Source of the DNA: Gonapodya sp. JEL0774
Lineage: Eukaryota > Monoblepharomycota > Monoblepharidomycetes > Monoblepharidales > Gonapodyaceae
DNA length: 41,220 nt
Assembly (NCBI GenBank): GCA_027604505.1
Contig: JADIIX010000168.1
Span: 1 to 41,220 of the forward strand
Direction of reading: 5' to 3'
Of this stretch, positions 1 through 11,900 are shown piece after piece. The notes beneath the pieces were generated by a model, which saw only the letters and a list, made by a program, of their open reading frames with translations, was not told where the DNA came from and made no database searches. Position 1 is the first letter of the stretch. Each line of letters starts with the position of its first letter. A program made the translations under genes and the position numbers.

Positions 1-455
1 TGCTGGGTTGTTTTTGCTCGGTCGATGACAAAACACCCCTTTTTGGGATTCTCATGTAAATACTTGTTTAGCTGTAGTCATTATCATGCTTGTAATTGGA
101 ATCGGGAACGCTCCTCTCCCTGTACCACTCGGAAAACCACTCGTTGTAAACTCCTTGGGCGGAATAGTTGGTCACTACATTTTTGCACGAGGAAACGCTG
201 GTTACGGAAACGTAGCTGTTGAAGACAACGTCAAGGACATCTCGTGCAAATCATATGTGGTGACCTCCGCTGCACCGGCATTCTTCATTCAAATATACTT
301 CAAACCTCCCCCGTAGCCTTACAAAATCACACGCTAAGAGACCGTCCTTCGCCTAGACCTCCGCCCTCCGTCCCATCTCCCTCTCAAATCTTCTCCCGCG
401 CGCGGTTCTACATTTTCGCTCATTTGGTATCCAGACTCCAGTTACAACTGGAAAT
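1..455. other. Left edge, no assignable gene
   Basis: No reading frame here resembles a protein I recognise. A 76-codon open frame on the plus strand (86-316) has no splice partner or known motif. The last 100 bases before the triphosphatase start are pyrimidine-rich and probably hold its promoter and 5' leader. A gene cut by the window edge cannot be excluded. Confidence 0.4.
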
Positions 456-2655
456 ATGTCAGCCAAATCTGATGGAAATGCAGAGGCGAAATCGCGTGAT
501 ATGAAGCAGCCTTCAACGGTGGGGGTGAAAAAACGGCGAGTGGATAGAATTGATCCTGCGCAGAACCTTAGCATTGGCACTGACCAACTGCAAAACGGAG
601 CGCACGAGCATTCGGATGAAAGAAACACGATATCATCCTTAGTTCTCAGTCATGTAGAGCTACCCTCTGACGATCACAGCCGGGAGACCTCAGGAGCATT
701 GACCGACCACAACATTGTCAGGTCTGGTGATGGAACAAAACAATCACCCACTGACGCGATGCCATCAGAAATATTAGCTGCAGGGACTCTTTCGTCGCAG
801 CTCTCTGAGGGATCCCCCCGTCCGGTCACGACGGCTGGACCTGGTTCCTTGTCGGACCAATCTTTGAAGCGCCGTCGATCTCCGTCAAGCCCGGACAGAC
901 AACTGCCGCAATTCAATCAAGACATGGCAAAGCATGCAAGTCCAGCCTCAAAACCAACTCCCTATAACGGCGTCAGAGCAGCGAACCCAGTGACTTCCCC
1001 ATCGGCTCCGTACAACGGCCTACCTATGGATGGGCGTACCGGGTCTGCCACCCAGATGAATACGCCTGCACCTTACAGTGGACCGGCAAGGAGAAGTATT
1101 GCGCCGCAGACTCAGGCCGTCTATGGTGAAGTTGGACGCTCCCATTTCAGTCCTGCAACCACTGGAGCCCATCGCTCGGCACCACATGCCCCTCCCGCGC
1201 ATGTTCTTGCTCGCCCAAATCAGACCATATTTGGTGATGAGTATTTCGTGGACGATTTAACCCGCAGAGTGACCAACTGGCTTTACGAAACCGGCGTGGC
1301 AAAGTGGGAGGACGTGGAGGTGGGTGGTGTTCTCCGACAGCAACGAAAAAGAGTCAGCAAGTAACAGATGATACATATATACTTTTCAGGTTGAGGTTAA
1401 GCTTGGGATGATCGTTGGTCGAGGACCGCCCAGTCAAAGACCATCGCGAATGAATTGGCCGGTGCAATGCGAGACGAGTGAGCCAAGGCGGTCTAGGTGA
1501 TGCATTTTCTCCGTTCCCAACTCCGACGTTTTGCCCCTTTTAGTTATTGCGGACACAGACAATGTGTATTTCGTTTCCGACATGAGCTCCGAACTACACA
1601 GCCGATTCAATGCAGCTTTGAACCGACGAGTGGAAATGCGAGACCCGGCAAAGAACAATGGCGTTCAGTACAAGGTAGAATAAGCAGTCTCATCGATATC
1701 GGTTTCCATAAGTTCGCTCCTGATCTAAGTGTCCTTTGCTTGCCGTTGTGGTGTCCTTGTTCAGGGACCATCCATCGCTTACCGACATTTCACCGAGCTC
1801 GATTCTTTCCACCATGTTAATAACCAGAGGATCCGTGTCACCCGGCTCCGGAACCGTAAAGATGCTGACGATCCGACACCAAGGGCGATGGAAAAGGTAC
1901 GCCTTGCAAATCTGGATGTGTACTGCCCCAACTATGGGCTTGACTATCGAATCAGCGTGAGCAGGGAAATTGCAAGTGAGTGGAGTCGCTTATTTTTCGC
2001 TGAAATTCAGTGAGTCCTAGCGTTGTTTGGGCATCCTCCAGCGCCTCTGCCTCCACACGACTCGCACCCCCGGGACCACCGCCTCAAAGACCGCCTCTCT
2101 TATACATGCCCTCCGTATAGCATCGACCTCACAGCGGTCGCAAGCTACCAACACGTATCAGATATCCCTCCGGACGGCACGCCAAGATTCATTGCAAGTT
2201 CTTACGAGCTCGAAATTGAACTCCAGAATCCCTTTGCGGTGTTCGCCACAGGGATGGAACCGATTGGACCCAACGGGACGCCGAGATGGGTCATGGGCAC
2301 GCAGGAGCCTAGTGGATCTGGGATGAAGAATGTATACGAGTCAGTGAGAGGTTTATTGGATCAGGCAAGGCTGTTCGCGAGGAGAGCCGTGATGCCAGGC
2401 ATCGGCGGACCACTCGACTCAAAATGCAACCAAAACAACGAGGCTGGTGTGCGCGGCGTCGATAATCATCACAATGAACCCTTGAATGGTATGATTGGTG
2501 AGAGTCAGGATGGCTCCATAGGACCAGACCCAAAGGAGCGTAAACTGTCTGAGCAAGATCGCATCTTGAGAGAATTATGGGTGAATGGTGGAGCTGCATT
2601 CCTTCCTGATGGAGAGGACAATGAACAGGAGGGGCATGATGATCTTGCCATATGA
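456..2655 (+). CDS. CET1: mRNA 5'-triphosphatase (capping enzyme beta subunit, Cet1 type)
   Basis: Removes the gamma phosphate from the 5' end of nascent nuclear mRNA, the first step of cap synthesis; fungal enzymes of this tunnel fold (TTM family) are metal dependent. Five exons fit: 456-1319, 1390-1477, 1544-1674, 1765-1975 and 2021-2655, giving 642 residues. The first ~260 residues are Ser/Pro-rich and disordered, with repeated PYNG/PYSG motifs, as in other fungal homologues. The catalytic domain starts near residue 285. Splicing at 1319/1390 creates the metal-binding strand VEVEVKLG; further matches are QCETIIADTDNVYFVSDM, the KVRLANLDVYCP...DYRISVSRE block in exon 4 and the glutamate strand YELEIELQNP in exon 5. 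A Gly/Asp/Glu-rich tail follows. It converges on the Sel1 gene with a 256-bp gap. The family call is firm; the exon 4/5 acceptor at 2020 was chosen because it alone keeps the frame. Confidence 0.88.
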
Positions 2656-2911
2656 CTCAAGGGTAGGACATCTCGGATTGCTGGTTGCAGACTCAAGAAC
2701 CACTGGTCTTCTCAACAGTGTTTGTTGGCTGGACTGCTTTAGGTCCTGTCCCAGACTCGCAAACATCTTGTGTGTACCGCGTGGACGTCAAAAATTCCAA
2801 AATATAAATCCACTAATTCCACCGACTAAATAAGGTAGTGATCAATGTCCGCTCAATTTTCGGAACATTCATTCCTTCAATTCCTCCTCAAACATATATC
2901 ACCCCAATACC

Positions 2912-5900
2912 TCACCGCCTTCCGTTCACCACGGCTGCTCCACTAATCGACAGACCCATTTGGCTAAGCTTTCTAATTGCAGACGGGTCTCCCCGTTGAG
3001 CAGCAGACTGCGGGTGAGGTAAAGTCTCGCTCAGACAACTCGGCCTCCTGCATTCCAGTATCTGACTCACCCGATACAGAGCGACAGCTGTATCCATGTC
3101 GACTTCCGTACCGTTGCCGTGTTCGTAGAACTTATCAAGCAAAGCGAAAAAAACCCATGCTTTAATGTCCCGCAACAAAAGTAGCAGACACCGAGGAGCC
3201 TTACTGATCCGAGCCTGTATTCGGCACCCTCCAGGCAACCACCAGCAACAGCCCTTTTGAGGAGTCTAAAGGCATCTTCCGCAGATTTCTTGACCAACCA
3301 GGAACTTAGAAGGACACGATCATTGAGAGTACAATCTTGAGAACGGCTGGCGGACACTTACTTTCCAGTGTAATACCACCCGGCAAGAAGGAAGTGTCCC
3401 AAAGCGTCACCACCCTCGGATGCCGCCTTATAGTAGCTCACTGCTCGGTTCACATCTACAACTCGCCCAAACTCTCCGAACTCATAAATCTTCCCTAATC
3501 GGATCATCGCCTTAAGAGAACCTTTTTCGGCCGCTTGTTCAAAATAAGCAACTGCCTGCTCTGTGTTAGGGATTACACCGTACTGGCCCTTCTCATAGAT
3601 AGTACCAAGAGCGTACTGGTTCAGGAGATGGTGTGAAGGACAATACATACAGACTTCAAAGCCAGATCGCCACTCACCAGAGCCTCTGGTTTGTTCTTCT
3701 TGGCTGCACGATTGAATGCCTCCAAAGCTCCATCCGGCCCTTTGCTACTTACCCCGTACAAGGCTTCGTGATGTATTCGAGCAAGGTGATGCTGAGTTCG
3801 AGTGGATGAGCTCGAGATCACAGATAATTCATAGCGACAACATCCCTTCGGTCTCACCATGGCCTCGACGCTGCCCCTATGTGCGGCATCTTTGAAGCAC
3901 TTTAGTGCCTGGGTGATGTTCTGATTTGCGCCGAGCTCCCCTTTCTCAAATATCTCCCCCATTCGGCACTGGCAGGGAGTGGCCGCGGAATTTGATGGGA
4001 TTGTACGAAAGAGTCAATAATGCCAACAGTAGATGCGAGCTGCACCCGAAGCCATCTACTCGGGTATCAACTTACGACTGCGGCGACGATTCCCCGTTCG
4101 GAGGCTCTCGCATAATATCTGAATGCTCGCGCGGGGTCCACGTTTGCTGTCAGTTCCCCTTTCTCGAAGATGACTGCGAGTCGATGCTTCACAAACAATG
4201 GAAAAGCCACAAAGTTTCAGCTGCGGAGATGAGAATTCAAAGATTCAAGTGAAAATCACCATGGAATCTCCGTCGAGATGATCTGCAGCTTTCCGGTAGT
4301 ACCGGTACGCACGATGTGGATCAGGCACCACACCATATAACCCTTGCTCGAATATTTGTCCGAGCCGAAACTGCATCGGACAATTGCGTCACAAGCAGCC
4401 GGAATGCCTAATTGAGTTCAAAGATGCGAGAAACGCCTTTAGGATGATGTCTCACCCTGGCTTTGTGGAAACCTCCTTCGCCGCCTACTTCCATCAAAGC
4501 TGTCAAGTAGTCCCCATCCACATCCGCCTCATCTTCTTTCTCCAGTCCTTTAGACATTTGTAGACACGCGGAGGCTATGCCAGGGCGGATACTGGGGTCT
4601 GACATGCGGTACAAGGCGGGAAGATAACCGGCAGCTGCGGCCTGATTGTACATCTTGGTAACATATGTTGGGTTGTAGGCGTCAAATCCACGCCGATTTT
4701 CGAAGCACAGACCAGCTTGGTAGGCCGAAGGAACATGGCCCGCCTTGGTCCCAACAAAGATGATTATCTTCTGATTTGCTTCCGATATCAGGATGCCCCA
4801 ATGATGTTCCGCCAACTCACTCGTGAGGCAACGATGAAGTACTTTAGTGCTTCCTCCCACTTTTCATCTTTGCCGAATTCACGAGCCAGGTAGTACTGAG
4901 CCTCAGCGTTTCCTTCGTTGCAAAGTGTAGTCAGCTAAGGAAGATGTAATATTCGATTACACGATTACACAAAAGGACAGCATTGAGAGACAGTTTTATT
5001 AAGCAGGACGCCTACCTCCAAAAATGCAGCGTCTAGTCTCTGGTCTTTGTCCTCTTCTCTTTCTGGGGGCAATTTATTCGCCGCGTTAATTGCACGCTTG
5101 ATTTTTTGAACCTAAAGGAAAAGAGGATTGATGTATCAGGACAAGTGGACACTCTGCATGACCTGTTTCTAAGGCGATTGGAATTGAGTTCCCCGGCACG
5201 AACGCTCACCTGCTCATATGCAGGTGACTTTGAAACAATTCCAAAAGGTAGAGGGGGCTTCCCTGTACCTGGTCCACCGACTGCACCGGCGGTTGTCGCA
5301 GCAGGCGGCGGACCCGAAGCAGAACCGGGTGGAGGTGAGAGGGGTGGGGTTGCCGAAAGAGGGGGGACAGAGCCAGCTTTCGCAGGTGCAGGGGGCTTAA
5401 TTGAGAGTTGTCAGCTAAACGTGTTTGAGAACCCCTCGAAAGCTCTTGCTGCTCGTTTAATTGAATCAAAGGTATGTCCCCTGTGATTTAATAATCCTCA
5501 AAGCCGAACAGTCTGGCGTTCTCTAAAACTTCATCAAGAAGCCTCCGTCAACTTCAGGGTGGAGATCTTAAATTGAGTGTTCATAAACCCTTCGACTTCA
5601 GCTATTCCACAAACTCCTCTCCCTTCACCCAACCAAGTCACTCTGCGATGAAGGTACTCATAAGTATACATACCTTGGAGTTTCTTCCTGACTGTCTCCC
5701 ATTTCCTTGTCCACTTCCTTGCTGGCCACCATGTCCATCGGAGTATTGGCCCTTGCTCTGGCTTCCGTTTCCTCCTGCGCCCGCGTCGTCCACTGGAGGG
5801 CCAAGCTTTTTGGATGGAATAAAAGTAGGACGACGGTCCATTGTTGGAGGAGCGAAATCGGGAAGAGTTGTGTTGGAGTTAGAATTCGAGTAGTTTGCTT

Positions 5901-6727
5901 GAGGTGGGGGGCGCTGGAAATTTAAGTGTGTTGCAGATGAGCAGCGGCTCCTGGGCGGTGAGTCCCACTACAAAGAAACGGAAAATAACCGGTCCTGTCT
6001 TCCTTCAGACTCTGCACTGGGTGGGCGGTGACTGACAGCTCCCCGCCGCGCTTCTCCATCCGCACTAGCGCGATCTCGTGAAGGAGCTGTCAAGACCGTC
6101 TTCGGATGCGGAGACCCAAGACCGTGATAGCGGTCACGAGCAAAAATGGCGCGCGAAAGAGAGGAAAGACTTTCCGGTTTCACTCAGGACCAATTCCCCA
6201 TCTTACTTGAAGTGCCGTTCGTGACCCTGTGTGATTCCAGTTCATTTTCCCTCCCTTCACGCATTTTATTCAAATCATATTGTCCGTCGGTTTGGCTTAG
6301 CGTTGGCTCCCCAAGCTCCGTCAATATTGAATGTTGAAAAACCTACCCTCGTCCGTCCAGAGCCCTCCTCGTCTGAGTCACTCTCCTCAGGTAGTCCCGC
6401 ATTCATGACTACTAATCTCCGCTGGTTTGCTTGGCCGTCATCGTCCTCATCCACGTCGATTGCCCCAGCCTTCCCAGTATGCAAAATTGCTGTCCCGATA
6501 GTGTTGAGGACCGCAGAAGGAGATGTCATTGCAGATGGCGCAAGACCACCACCACCTCCTCCATAAACGGGAGATTGTACAGGTTGTTGCCGTGACGAGC
6601 GGCCACTAGTTCCCCCGGATCCACGGTCCCGATCACGGTCACGAGAAGAGCCGGATTGGGGGTTCAAGGGGGAAGGTACCGATGGATTGGAAGGATACTT
6701 AGACGAGGAGGACGGACGACTCGACAT
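2912..6727 (-). CDS. Sel1-repeat (SLR) protein, Skt5/Chs4-like
   Basis: Sel1-like repeats are TPR-like helical hairpins used as adaptors; fungal members such as Skt5/Chs4 activate chitin synthase. Exons from the start: 6347-6727, 5674-5967, 5210-5395, 5016-5111, 4821-4934, 4456-4743, 4260-4370, 4076-4186, 3858-3968, 3678-3791, 3362-3615, 3205-3304, 3071-3130 and 2912-3007. The listed exons keep phase; an extra exon may lie in 5968-6346 (open frame around 5968-6183). The N-terminal half is Ser/Pro/Gly-rich with an Asp/Glu patch. From 5111 on it is repeats of the pattern A..RLG..YE.G....D...A..YY..AA, for example FRLGQIFEQGLYGVV and YALGTIYEKGQYGVI. Unlike Skt5 it lacks a C-terminal CaaX box and ends NGRR. 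I see about nine repeats. The Sel1 assignment is strong; the link to chitin synthesis is only inference. Confidence 0.8.
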
Positions 6728-7023
6728 GCCAAAAATCTTGGTGAGGGTCGTGGATTGTTTCCTCCCAAACTGTCAGGGTGGAGTTCCGTCGTCCAAAGCA
6801 CCACCCCACTTGTATGCGGTAAACGTAGGGTTACCACCCAAGCAAGTCAATTTTGCCTACAAATTCACTACAGTATGGCGGTATTGACTTTGACTGACAC
6901 ACTTCTATACGTAATCCGCAAGTAGCACTGTTGAAACATCCACAATGCCTGATGGAACTCCTTCGAAAACCCCATGGGTACTGGCTGATTGAAGTAATTG
7001 TCCATGAACCCATCTCAAATACT
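6728..7023. other. Intergenic between Sel1 gene and EMC2
   Basis: About 300 bases between the start of the Sel1-repeat gene and the stop of EMC2, both read leftwards. It should hold the Sel1 gene promoter and the EMC2 3' end. I see no further gene or clear motif. Confidence 0.4.
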
Positions 7024-7899
7024 TCAATTGAGCCACGCCTTGGCAGTGACAGCATGTGGTCCTTCAATACCCTCGTAAAGTGCCTTGAGCTTTTTCTGAG
7101 CCATATCGTCCAGGTCCGCCCAGAGAGCTGCACTAGCCATTCTTGCCTCGTAGTCTCCTCCCCCACCTGCTTTCTTCCCCTTTTGCCCTTCAAGGAGTGT
7201 TTTTGATACCTGCCGGATCCCGTACAGTGCTCTCGCACTTCCGGGGACCAGCTCCAGCGCCCTACAGTAGTATTTCAGTGCGCCTTGATAGTCCTCTCTT
7301 GTGTACATCACATCAGCCAATCTCAGTTGGGCGGGCGAGGATCCTGGCTCAATTAGAACGCATTCCTCTGCCGCGTGTTGCGCCTGCGCCTGCATTCCCT
7401 CCTCCAGATAGACCCCACAGAGTTCAGTCCACGCCTCCACATCACCTGCAAACGCGTCGCAGTAGCTTGCGAGCTCGGCCGCCGCCTCGAAGCGTTTGCG
7501 CGGTTGGGCAAGCAAGGCTGCCACAAGCCGTTTCCGCACCCCAACGTCCGCGTCACCATCAGGTGCGCGGAGCATTTCACGGTATATCTCAGCGGCCCGC
7601 TCGTGCTCCCCGAGATGTTCAGCGAGCATACCTTGAAGACGGCGTGAGCGACGACTGGTGTCTGGTGGGAAACCGGCGTGTATTTTCTCGAGGGCATTCC
7701 GCGCGGTAGAGGTGTCACCGTTGTCAATGGCTCCCAGAAATATCTGCTCGAGGGTTTCGAAGGCCGCCGGATCAGAGCCAGGATTAGAGTATTTGAGTAA
7801 GAGGCTGCGAAGCAGATCTGGATTCGGTGGGACAAGCGACTCCGTGCGCGCGCGGGTCAGGAGAAGAAGATCAGCTGCGGCAGAAGACCCAGCGAGCAT
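7024..7899 (-). CDS. EMC2: ER membrane protein complex subunit 2 (EMC2)
   Basis: EMC2 is the cytosolic TPR subunit of the ER membrane protein complex, which inserts tail-anchored and multipass proteins into the ER membrane. The gene is one uninterrupted exon of 291 codons, close to the usual EMC2 size of about 300. Features seen: an N-terminal helical region (LLTRARTESLVPPNP), a central TPR hairpin (LAEHLGEHERAAEIYREML), the EMC2-typical AWTELCGVYLEEGMQAQAQ block, then ADVMYTREDYQGALKYYCRA followed by ALYGIRQVSKTLLEGQK near the C terminus. The lack of introns contrasts with every neighbour. The start at 7899 opens directly with MLAGSSAAADLLLLTRARTE. The alternative, a generic TPR protein, is less likely given the order of the conserved blocks. 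Confidence 0.88.
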   Translation of the reverse strand: MLAGSSAAADLLLLTRARTESLVPPNPDLLRSLLLKYSNPGSDPAAFETLEQIFLGAIDNGDTSTARNALEKIHAGFPPDTSRRSRRLQGMLAEHLGEHERAAEIYREMLRAPDGDADVGVRKRLVAALLAQPRKRFEAAAELASYCDAFAGDVEAWTELCGVYLEEGMQAQAQHAAEECVLIEPGSSPAQLRLADVMYTREDYQGALKYYCRALELVPGSARALYGIRQVSKTLLEGQKGKKAGGGGDYEARMASAALWADLDDMAQKKLKALYEGIEGPHAVTAKAWLN

Positions 7900-8171
7900 C
7901 GTGGGAGGACGTGTATGGCGGCGAACGGGGAAGAATGAATGGGGGAAACGAAATAGGGCGAGGGAAGGAAGGTTGGAAGTGGCAAAGCACCACCTTCCCT
8001 CGAACCCTTACGGAAATTATGAACCAGATTTCTCCCTTCTCCGTCACCATCTTGGGAATTTGATTCAGATTGTCCGGATACACATCTCACAGGTCATGAT
8101 AAAATTGCTGGATTGATGTGAATCCCGAGCGGGATGCGGTGAAGAAAACGTTCAGGTTCGAGGACTTCAAC

Positions 8172-8370
8172 TAAAGCATCTACGAGTCGAGTCGAGTCGA
8201 GTTGAGCCCAGAGAAGTCGAGCTGAGCCAATTTTGGAGGTCCTCGAGTCGAGCCAAGGTCGAGTTAGAGGAACCCGAGTCGAGTTCGATTTGATTTCAAA
8301 CTGCATCGAGTCGAGTTTGATTCGAGCCAAGACAGCAAGATGTTAGTCGAGTCGAGTCGATTTCGAGCGA
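8172..8370 (+). repeat. Left GAGTCGAG repeat array of the MITE
   Basis: Short, imperfect GAGTCGAG/GAGTTGAG units are spaced through the left third of the element. They are mirrored as CTCGACTC units between about 8610 and 8770. Such subterminal arrays are known transposase-binding sites in several hAT elements; that role is inferred here. Confidence 0.7.
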
Positions 8371-8777
8371 TTTTGAGTCACTATACTGAAATTTCAGTTT
8401 TACATAAATCCAGCTTTGTACCAACTCTGGAGACAAATTAAAGCATTCACAGTCTCCCCCTTCAAGCCCCCACGTTTGTCAGTAATGACAAGCTTTGCTG
8501 CTGAAAAGAGTGAACATTTTAGAAGATCATATATCATTTATTAGCTTACATTTTGATATGGCAAAACCGTTTAATGGTCTAATGTGTTGAGAGAGTGAAT
8601 GGTTTGGTCGAGTCAGGCTCGGACTCGGCCCAAATTCGAGCCGAGTCAACTCAAACTCGACCCCATTCGAGTCGAGTCAACACGAGTCACGAGCCAAAAG
8701 AAAGACGTCGAGTCGAGTCAAATCGACTCGACTCAACTCGAACTCGACTCGAGGTGACTCGACTCGTAGATTCTTTA
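8172..8777. mobile_element. hAT-like MITE, 606 bp, with 8-bp target-site duplication
   Basis: The element is flanked by a perfect direct repeat ACTTCAAC (8164-8171 and 8778-8785), and removing the element plus one copy restores the dehydratase-like reading. Its ends are inverted: the left end begins TAAAGCATCTACGAGTCGAG and the right end, reverse-complemented, begins TAAAGAATCTACGAGTC, one mismatch over 17 bases. Behind the ends lie dense copies of GAGTCGAG on the left (8182-8370) and of its complement CTCGACTC on the right (8610-8770), so the element can fold on itself. The centre is AT-rich and has no transposase frame. An 8-bp duplication is the hallmark of the hAT superfamily; a non-autonomous hAT MITE is the best reading. 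Confidence 0.88.
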
Positions 8778-8834
8778 ACTTCAACCAGGCCTTTTAGTGC
8801 GTTTCTTGGGCCTTTGATAGGCATGCTACTTGAT

Positions 8835-8989
8835 CAAATTCCCCATTCAGCCATCAGCGTGATGCTTCTGCGTCAGTGCCACAAAAGCTCACTCGCGGTC
8901 GCAGGAGTCTTGAAAGATATGTGTTTGGTTGAGGTTATCAAGCACAGATAGATAGTACGGTCACACTATATCAAGTGGCTTACACTACT
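8835..8989. other. Short unassigned gap
   Basis: Sequence between the end of the dehydratase fragment and the decayed gene block. No motif or frame is recognisable. Confidence 0.3.
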
Positions 8990-11900
8990 ACTGCAATATG
9001 AGCTCAGTACCCGCAGTAATTTTGATGGGATTTCCCAATGAGAGGTGAAGCACACCAGAAACAAACATTCCACCGGGAAACCTGGTGATCAAAGAATCAT
9101 CGGAGACTCTCACCTTCAAGTTTTTATGGTTTACCATGCACTTATAATTGGGTGTAATAGGAGATGGAGATATCAACCAGGTCATTTTGGTACACTCAAC
9201 ATTGGGACCACGTGAAAAAGTTTGATGTGGAACTTACCAAACAATTTGCAGTGCCCTGTTTCAGATGCTTCACCCTCGTGGCCTTTGAAGCAGGCCATGT
9301 TGTGATTTCCCATTCAGAAGTGAGCATCAAGTCGTCCATGTTCAGGGGTTGATGTTCCTGCGCCACATTCTTTTTGATCCACTGTGACCTAGCATTTTCA
9401 CAGTCCTCTGTTGCTTCATAAATTGCAATCACAACATCACACACTGCGCCATTTGTTGGGTGTTGTTCTGCAGAATCAAATGGCTCTCAGTGTAGGTTAA
9501 CACAGAAGCAACATCATCTGTATCAGAGGGTATTATTCCTATGCATAACACACACTGAAAATTGCAGTGGTAACTGATTGCCCTGATCAACAGCGTGAGA
9601 AACTTCCTCCCAAGCCACCCACAGAGCAAAATAAATGGCAGACAATACGTTCAGAGTTCCCAGTTGCTTGTGGGTTGATGAAAAGATTGAATCTATGCAT
9701 GCCATGTAAGTTGTGTGTTTGGGCTCAAAGTTCAGCAGCTTGGATGTCACAAGAGCTTTCTCTGCCAGCCTCAAGTGAGTAATGTGCTCTTGAATCTGGA
9801 TGTGATCAGCCATTCCACATGATGCTGTCCTGAATAGTTGTTGAGAATAGGTCAGAGGGTTGTCAGGTGAGTTGGGCCAGGCTGGGGATGGATAGACAAG
9901 TTTAAGCTCAGGATGGCAGCACAAAAAGGAATAGTGGGTGTAGAACAAAAGAATTCTCATCAAATTCAGAGCTGTGTGCATTTAAAAGAACTCTCAGCAA
10001 ACTCACAGTGGTGGGGTCAACTTCAAAGAGGCCATCTTGCCAGTCAGAAATGCCTCATCTGTGTCCCTGTTGCTCTTGATCGCCTTCAACATTCGATTGG
10101 TATTGTAACGGTTCCCAAGATCTTGACCATCTACATATTGCTCTGTTAAAGATTCCAAACAGGCTGGATTATAGCTCAAATCCAGGTTTATCACTGGCAG
10201 ATCCACGAGTAGTCGAGTTTGGGGAATTCCAGGACTGTCAATTGCTCATGTACATTGATGACAAATATCAGTGGCCGTGACAACAGTCATGGTGAGCTGT
10301 AGAAAGCAACTATGTGCGATTGGCAAACTTACGGAAATAGCAGTGCACATGGTAGTTCAATTGCTGGACCCCAGCAACCACCCAGTGTTCAAGCCCAGAT
10401 TCACCCACCTGGTTTGTCTCTGCAATGACTTGTGCAGAAATGTTTATACATAGAGTCTCAGATTTTGCAAGTCATTGCAGATGCCAGAATTTGCTCTCAA
10501 AACCCACCTTTGTGAAGTGCCACCAGATGCAAAGTTCACAGTGTACCAATGTTGTGTTTTTTACACCCCCCACCCCTAGATCCTTAGTATTGAATATGAA
10601 TATTTTGTTTTAAAAGTACATTAATTTTACTAAGCCATGATATGGCCCTAAAGCTTTTACAGACCAAGCACTCTGACCCCTTCTGGGCTCCACCACACCT
10701 GTGTTATCTCTCCTAACCCCTCTGAGAACCACACCAGTTGGCTTTCTGCGTTAGAACCAGTTTAGGACGCTTTATTGCAGGCTCCAGTCAATGAACAACA
10801 GTAAGATTAGATCATTCAGAGAGCTTAGAAATGCAAGAGTGGACTCACCAGAGTCACTCCGGCTCTTGTCTTTGTACTGATGGGGGGCTTTCTTGTCAGT
10901 GGCTGCGCTGCAGGATTTGAATCAGGTATGCCACGAGATTTGGTTGTGAGGACACCACAAGATTTGACTGATGGGGTGGGTGATTTGGTAGCACACTTCT
11001 TGGATTTAGGCTTTGGAGGGTCTTCATGCAATAAAACAAAGTCAAATACAAACAGCCATGTTAAAGTAAAAAGATGACTGTACCTTCTTATTTGCTCCTG
11101 TCCTCATTGACCTAGCTCTCATACTTGTTGTCTCCATCTCAGCACCATTTGCTTCACTGGCACATGCTCCATCTTGCCTTCCACATTGGCACTGTTTGAT
11201 CCTGTGTCACAGGTCTCCATCTTAGCTTTGGCATCAGCACCATTTGCTTCACTGGCACTTGTCTCCATCTTGGCTTTGGCTTCGGCACTATTTGCGTACC
11301 AGGGTGTAGGTCCAAATCAGCTTCAGCATCACTGCTTGTTTTGTCCACCGCAGCAGGTCTCAATCGTGACTTCCACATCGGCACCATTCACTTCACCAGC
11401 ATGTGTCTCCATTTGGACTTCAGTATCCCCATCATCTCCTCCACCACTGTCCTCTATCTCAGCCTTGGTATCCACACTGTTCACCTCAATGCTTGCAACC
11501 ACCTCCACATCTGCACCATTCACCTCAATACCCTTAACTGGCTCCAGATCTGCACTGTTTGTTTCAATGTTCCCAACTGGCTCAGACTCCACATTGTTCA
11601 CTTTGACACCTATGACCAGCTCAGCAACCATACAGTCTGTACCATGTGATCCACTGCTTGCAGCCATCTTGGCATCCACTTTGACACCAGTGACCACCTC
11701 AGACTCAGGGCAGTTTGGTTCAACACTCACTACCACCATGGTCACCCTGCTGTTCACTTCAACACTTGCTACAGGCTCAATGTCCATACCGTTCATTTCA
11801 GTGCTCTCTAACAGCTGAGCATCCACACGGTCCACAACATTCAATTCACCACTCATGACTGGCTCTGCAATTGCACTGTTTGCATCAATGTTCACAAACA

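Larger units (their letters stand above)
8106..8834 (+). pseudogene. Fragment of a pterin-4a-carbinolamine dehydratase gene, split by a MITE
   Basis: Bases 8106-8171 and 8786-8834 together match about 115 bases of exon 1 of the intact dehydratase gene at 14877-15596, in the opposite orientation. The match covers the segment coding for ..[15 protein letters not shown].. through ..GPLIGILLD. It stops abruptly on both sides, carries an in-frame TAG after the insertion, and is interrupted by the 606-bp element at 8172-8777. It cannot make a product. I see it as a duplicated gene fragment that later received a transposon insertion. Confidence 0.82.

Noticed and set aside
1320-1389. 302-residue protein ending at 1364
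   Set aside because: Reading through ignores a GTGGGT donor at 1320; splicing to 1390 creates the glutamate-rich metal-binding strand required by the triphosphatase family.
5106-5486. Plus-strand 126-codon Gly/Pro/Ala-rich frame
   Set aside because: It is the antisense of a Pro-rich exon of the Sel1 gene (5210-5395); the composition follows from the opposite strand.
6231-6566. Plus-strand 111-codon frame ending in a proline run
   Set aside because: Shadow of the poly-Gly stretch in exon 1 of the Sel1 gene.
8172-8777. GAGTCGAG arrays as a simple satellite or microsatellite
   Set aside because: Units are confined between inverted ends and an 8-bp target duplication and change strand from one arm to the other, so they belong to a transposable element.
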